From: Sinonovacula constricta | Taxonomy: Eukaryota; Mollusca; Bivalvia; Cardiida; Solecurtidae | Assembly (NCBI GenBank): GCA_007844125.1 | Contig: CM017567.1 | Span: forward strand, 8,640,196-8,704,195 | Direction: 5' to 3' | DNA: 64,000 nt | Shown: piece by piece, positions 59,084 through 64,000 of the stretch | How positions within the stretch are numbered: the first letter of the stretch is position 1 | Layout of the letters: every line of letters starts with the position of its first letter | Made by a program: the position numbers and the translations under genes | The notes under the pieces: model-generated | Told to the model about the DNA's origin: nothing | Database searches by the model: none | Seen by the model: the letters and a program-made list of their open reading frames with translations, nothing else

Positions 59084-59209
59084 ATGGCACAGATCTGCGT
59101 AAGTGTTGCCAAGGAAATGGCAATAGAAATCGAATCTTCGCCGGCCGTGATGGAAAGGGAACGTCTTATTTCACTGGATTTATTGAACATTATTAATTAT
59201 TGCTGGTAG
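59084..59209 (+). CDS. Candidate small open frame, 41 codons, not recognised
   Basis: Reads MAQICVSVAKEMAIEIESSP then AVMERERLISLDLLNIINYC and Trp before TAG. Composition is protein-like (charged, helical) and local G+C is higher than around it, which is unusual for non-coding sequence here. It could be a short first exon of an unseen gene: a weak donor (GGTAGA) overlaps the stop. It could equally be chance. The start and the coding nature are both unproven. Confidence 0.15.
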   Translation: MAQICVSVAKEMAIEIESSPAVMERERLISLDLLNIINYCW

Positions 59210-59639
59210 ATTGTGCTGTTGTGATATGATTAATGTATAAATATAGATTATTTTTTTTGCTTTAAATTTTTTTTCTGGCATAAACAATCCAACAAAAGCA
59301 AAAATTGATCATTAATATTAAAAAAAAAAAACACGACCGTGTGTATATTATTTAGATATAAGGATTTATTATTAAGAAACTTGCTATACATAAAAGGGAA
59401 AAAATCATTTCGCGTGTATAGAAAATCTCACGAATAAAGGATATATAGAAATGAATGTGACGCGGTGATTTCTTAATTTTCGCTCTAAATCTTGTCACAC
59501 CAAACAATAAAAGCAGAATATAATATATGTACATAGCACATAAAAAAACGCCGCTGATTTGTGCACTTTCCATGGGCTAGGCTTACCTTACATATTACAA
59601 TAATTAGTGACCTTGCGAGTGCTTGAAAAGGCTGCCAAC

Positions 59640-59990
59640 AGACAACATATAGAGACAACGCTGACGCGGGTTTTCTAGTCGTTATTTCCTATGTAAACCG
59701 CATTTTCTGGTCTAACAATTACAAGAGGTATAAAACAAAACATTATTTAAGAAATATTTTATCTTCGTGCGTTTTTTCTATGTTAACCTATTACATTAAT
59801 TGCACGAGGTACACGACTATATAGGATATCTAGAGAACGGGGTTATCTTGTCGTTATTTTCGATTTAAACATTAAATTTTGGCGTTAAAATTTAAAGAAG
59901 TATAAAACAATATATTATTTAATAAATGATTGATCTAGGCATGTGTTTTCCTATGCTAACCTATTACACTAAGATTAATTGCCCGAGGTG
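59640..59990. repeat. Tandem duplication of about 166 bp, two diverged copies
   Basis: The blocks GTCGTTATTTCCTATGTAAA (from 59682) and GTCGTTATTTTCGATTTAAA (from 59849), each followed by a GTATAAAACAA block and an 'aacctattaca' block, recur about 166 bp apart. The flank ACATATAGAGACAACGCTGA also resembles 58919-58938. Confidence 0.65.
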
Positions 59991-60229
59991 CTCCAACAAT
60001 CCCAACGTGTTGAAAATTCTCCACACAGATTGGGCGGGAATCCACGGCATCCTACTTTAAATGGGCAAAGCCAACCAGGTCTTCCATCGTTGTTCCTCAC
60101 ATGATTTTTGGAGGTCTGTGTACTTCTGTCTCTTTGTCTCATTCTCAATGTCGCATCTTCCATCCCACAGCACGGTGAGTCCATCACAACCATCACAAGC
60201 TTCTAGGTTATTATTATTTTAATCATTTT

Positions 60230-62720
60230 ACATCAACATCGAGTCAGACGCTTTTTGTCGCCCCCAATCGGTGTTGCTGTATGTTTCCATTTAACCAGTA
60301 TGTTTACTCTATTCACAGATAATGCTATTGTACATATTGCTGTTCTCTTTTTAACATATCTCCTTTATAAATACTTATGTATATGTAATTAAATGCGTCA
60401 CATTTCCTTTTGTAATTCACATAATTCTCTCAAATATACACATTTCTGCTTACCCTCTCGTAATTTTAACCGTCTCTGATGTCAATATTCGATCACATAT
60501 TTATTTAAGTCATACCCAAGCAAGAGTATTAGTGTTTTTTTCTTCTTTTAAGTCAATTAGTATTTTTAATGACTTTATTTCGTTCATTGGGTCACATTTT
60601 TTTTTGTATAGATTCAGTCAAATATACCCGGCTTTCAGCCTATTTTTGCGATTTCACTGTCTTTGACGTCCGTTTTAATTGCAGAATTTCTTTTTGTTTT
60701 GTTTGCACATTGTCATTAGGGCAATATTTCTTCTCTACAAACATATATACAATGTAGTTATTAGCGTCATTTTCGATGTTAGAGGCACGAGGCACGGTCA
60801 ACTGTTTCCGGCTTTTACCATGGATGTTTAAATGTCACTTTAACTGTCACATACATCTATAGTTGAGCGCATATTCCCATAATGTTATTCCTAGCTAAGG
60901 TAATGTTGCCGCATTTTTTTAAAATAAAATTTTGGTTACGGACATATATAGATTATTGCGTCGCACTCCTTGAAGCGGACACAGAAGCCGTTCAAATAAA
61001 ATTACTTTTAATAAACTTTCTGTGTCTTTATTATAATTGACGTCTGTTTTCTATAGTTGACATGTCATCCCCAAGCTAGGGTTTTATGTTGTTGTTGTTT
61101 TTTTACATTACGGCAACATGTCCATTACATATATGGTGTTCATTGCGGCTCATTGTGTCAAGAAAACACATTTTAGCTTAGATTTCCTTGATTTTAATTG
61201 TCTCTGGCGTCATCATCGACGGTTATGTTTCCTCTTAGCAAATATGTTAAGCTTATTGCGTCGCATAGGTCTGTCGTTTAATTCAGTTTTTTAGTGTAAT
61301 TTTCTATAATGTTACTGTTTCTGACGTCTGTTGTTGGCCGGCTATTACCCTGTGCCAACCCCTAACTTGAGTATTGTTGCTGCATGTTGTTGTTTTTCAT
61401 TAGCTATTTTAATTTTGTTTGCAAACATATATTGTCAATTGCGTCGCATTCCTTGTAAGTGATACAGGGATCATTTATATATACCGGACCTTTACGGTAA
61501 CTTTCTGTATCTTCATTATAATTGACGTCCATTTTCGGTCGGAGATATGCTTATGTCATCCCCAAGTTAAGCTGTTGTTGTTGCCCTTTTCCATTACGGC
61601 AACATGTCATGTTGATGAACATGTATTGTGTGTTGTGTCAAATTCCCTTCTTTAATCCACATAATTCTGTCAAATCTACACATATTAGCTTTGTTTTCTG
61701 TTATTTTAGTTGTCTATGACGTCATTATTCGATCGAGTATTTCTTCATGTCAACCCCTAGCTAGAATATTTATATTGCATTTTTCTGTTAGTGCAATTCC
61801 ATTTATTTATAAACATACTAGTATATCGTTCACTGCGTCCCATTCCCTTTAAGAGGCACTGAATCCCGTCAATATGAACATACTCGGCTTCCAGGCTAAT
61901 TTGCTGTGCATTCACTGACTTTAAGGACTTTGTTGATTGCATATTTTGTTATGTCCTTCCAAAGCTATCCTTGTTGCATATTTTCATAAAGTCTATGTTT
62001 CATTTTAACAAATATGTATAGTTTATTGCGTCACATTCCCGGTACAAGGATCTGTCAATTATATTCTGTGTTAATGTAATTTTCTGTGATTTACTATTTC
62101 TGACGTCTTTTGTTGACCGGCTATTACCCTATGCCAACCCCTAGCTTGGGTATTGTTGATGCTTTTTTTTTCAATAGCTATATTAATTTTATTTGCAAAT
62201 GTATATAGTTAATTGCGTCATAATTCCTTGTTAGTAATAGTGAGACCATTCGAGTATATAAGGACTTTTACGGTAACTTTCTGTATCTATATTATAAATA
62301 ACGTCTATTTGCGAATGCATATTTATTCCTGAAATTCCAAAGCTTTCGTATTGTTGTTGCCATTTCTATTAGGACAACATGTTTACTTTTAAATTTGGTT
62401 GTTCAGTGAGTACCATGATTTTTTAATTCACATAATTTTGTCAAGTTTACACATTTGACCTTAGTTTTCTATGATTTAACTGTCTCTAACGTTTAACGTC
62501 TCACTAAAGTCAGATCTTACAAAATGTAACGAGCGGTTTTCAGGATATGTTTTTAATTAGATTGGAGTATGATGTTTGTTTTTTCTATTAGATCAATTTG
62601 TATTCGTTGTAAACATATATAGTTCATTTCATCATATTACCTGTAAGAGATCCAGAGATTCACCAGGTTTCCAAACAAATATAGATATCTTTTCAGTTAT
62701 GTTCCTCTATCAACGTTTTA
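60230..62720. repeat. Degenerate satellite-like array, monomer about 188 bp, with a 770-bp higher-order copy
   Basis: A landmark of ATTGCGTCGCA / CATTGGGTCACA type recurs at about 60388, 60578, 60766, 60956, 61141, 61256, 61440, 61633, 61834, 62026, 62211, 62400 and 62632, mostly 184-201 bp apart. Most monomers also hold TGACGTC or a close variant, a CAACCCCTAGCT-like block and a short GTTGTTG run. The segments at 61258-61440 and 62028-62211 are much more alike than neighbouring monomers, about 770 bp apart, so a block of four monomers was duplicated. Confidence 0.7.
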
Positions 62721-63189
62721 CTCACCGTTGGCGTATCATTTAATAAGCGTATATCCCTTGGCAATCCCCATGTTACGACAATAGATTTTGAAACATTTGA
62801 CTAGAACTACACTTATCTTTCATAATTAAGATTTATAGATACTTTAACTAATGTAATACTTACTTAAAAGCGTGTTTGTTGTTGTTGTGTGTGTTGTTTT
62901 TTTTTAAATTTATATATTACGTAAAAGAAACGCGGGATTAACGTGCAAGTATTCAGTCAAATATCATTTGACTTGTTATTTTTATGTTTGATACTTTTAG
63001 TATTTTTTCGATGCAATTAGTTTGGGTTGAAAACACACTTTATACGTACCTATCTTAATACTGGCTGCTCTAATATGTCTTCTGCTACCCTGAGTTAATG
63101 CTTGTTGCTTGCCAGCTTTATATTAGCAGTTGACGCTTGTGTCATATGGCCTCGTTTGGAAACGGACATGATATTTAGTCAATCACAAC
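62721..63189. other. Unassigned stretch between the satellite and the family C cluster
   Basis: AT-rich, with a short poly-T run near 62900. No gene or repeat recognised. Confidence 0.35.
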
Positions 63190-64000
63190 TCCACAGGTAA
63201 TTCTGTCATCGGGAAAATCATCCCTCGAATGTATCTGGTGCAATTATACTTACAGAAATCACGATCGTTTTGTTCGCCGGAAGTCGGAAGAATATGCCTA
63301 AAATGTAGTTCGCACAAAACATGTTAATGGTGTCGTTTGGCAGCTTATTGTTTGCTGCGCGGGGTAAATTAAAGTTGGATGATTTAAATTTGAAGCAGCC
63401 ACAAATTGAAGTTTTTCCGGCTTCGTACTATAGTAAATTGTCATTCGGGCTGTCATCTTTGTTGTGACGTCTGTCACAAACACGCAGCTGTCAAACTATG
63501 GCATTGTCTATGTTTTGTGCGAACTACATTTTAGGCATATTTTTCTTCCGACTTCCGGCGAACAAAGCGATCGTGATTTCAGTAAGTATCATCGCACCAG
63601 ATACATCCGAGGGATGATTGTCCCCAATCGGAACACCTCGGGTAATTCCGTCCTCGGGACAATCATCCCTCGGATGTATCTGGTGCAATAATACTTAATA
63701 AAATCACGATCGTTTTGTTCACCGGAAGTCGAATATGCCTACGTAGTTCGCACAAAACATGGACACTGCGTTCGTTTGACAGCTGCGTGTCTGCTGCGCT
63801 GGGTAAATTATAATCGGATGATTTAAATTTGAAGCCGCCGCAAATTGAAGCTTTACTGGCATCGTACTGTAGTGAGCTGTCACCCGAGCTGCCATCTTTG
63901 TTTTGACGTCTGTCTCAAAAGAAGTCCCATTAGGAAAATGGCCGAGGTGATCCGACTGCCTACATACATCCGAGAGCAAACTCCGCACAGGGTTTACGAC
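63190..64000. mobile_element. Cluster of three family C MITE copies in alternating orientation
   Basis: Compared with the complete copy at 25909-26296: 63196-63478 is an inverted, truncated copy; 63479-63630 is the right part of a direct copy (starting CACGCAGCTGTCAAAC); and from 63631 (CAATCGGAACACCTCGG) an inverted copy runs to the right edge. The shared interior includes GCGATCGTGATTTC and TTTGTGCGAACTAC. The cluster forms long inverted repeats. The last copy may be cut by the window end. Confidence 0.75.

Noticed and set aside
58948..59196. 82-codon + strand frame starting MVSECKEKW
   Set aside because: It has an AT-driven composition in its first half and no family resemblance; the overlapping 41-codon frame looked slightly more protein-like and is listed with low confidence instead.

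Overview
This window comes from a eukaryotic nuclear genome, most likely a bivalve mollusc. It is AT-rich and intron-rich, and holds two widely spaced animal genes in a sea of tandem and dispersed repeats. The repeats include tRNA-derived SINEs, elements with about 145-bp internal tandem units like those known from bivalves ('pearl'/Helentron-like), and several MITE-like families. No bacterial, viral or organelle genes were seen. The species cannot be fixed from sequence alone.

Two protein-coding genes could be rebuilt exon by exon, with every splice junction in phase. TMEM98 lies on the + strand (coding 10811-20329, 5 coding exons, 247 aa), a single-pass membrane protein. DDX42 lies on the - strand (coding 52785 down to 30515, 21 coding exons, 743 aa), a DEAD-box RNA helicase (SF3b125-like) with all helicase motifs in order. 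The genes converge, with about 10 kb between their stop codons. They act in unrelated processes (membrane regulation versus RNA remodelling/splicing) and nothing here suggests they work together.

Layout. 1-10638: no gene recognised; MITE fragments, two SINEs and a minisatellite of about 53 copies of a 30/31-bp unit. 10639-20329: TMEM98, with a Helentron-like element in intron 3 and a SINE, a (TA)n tract and a 38-bp satellite in intron 4. 20330-30514: TMEM98 3' flank with a 141-bp (3 x 47) higher-order repeat, a MITE with 8-bp target duplication and a TTAA-bounded element. 30515-52787: DDX42, whose introns carry SINEs (two with clear target-site duplications), TIR elements, a decayed copy of one helicase exon and a duplicated intron block. 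52788-64000: DDX42 upstream flank with a dimeric minisatellite, a Helentron-like element with a nested insertion, a 959-bp TIR element, a degenerate satellite of about 188 bp and a cluster of MITE copies running off the right edge.

The most interesting observations are: (1) a TTAA-bounded MITE of about 200 bp with a central palindrome, present in at least 15 full or partial copies, half of which has apparently been amplified into the 38-bp satellite; (2) a decayed duplicate of the DDX42 exon carrying the YGGG..WEQQK block, with its splice donor kept and a stop codon in frame; (3) two TA-flanked TIR elements that share a core but have different ends; (4) a satellite of nucleosome-like period, most monomers of which carry TGACGTC or a close variant. 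All family names and functions rest on reading alone, without database search.
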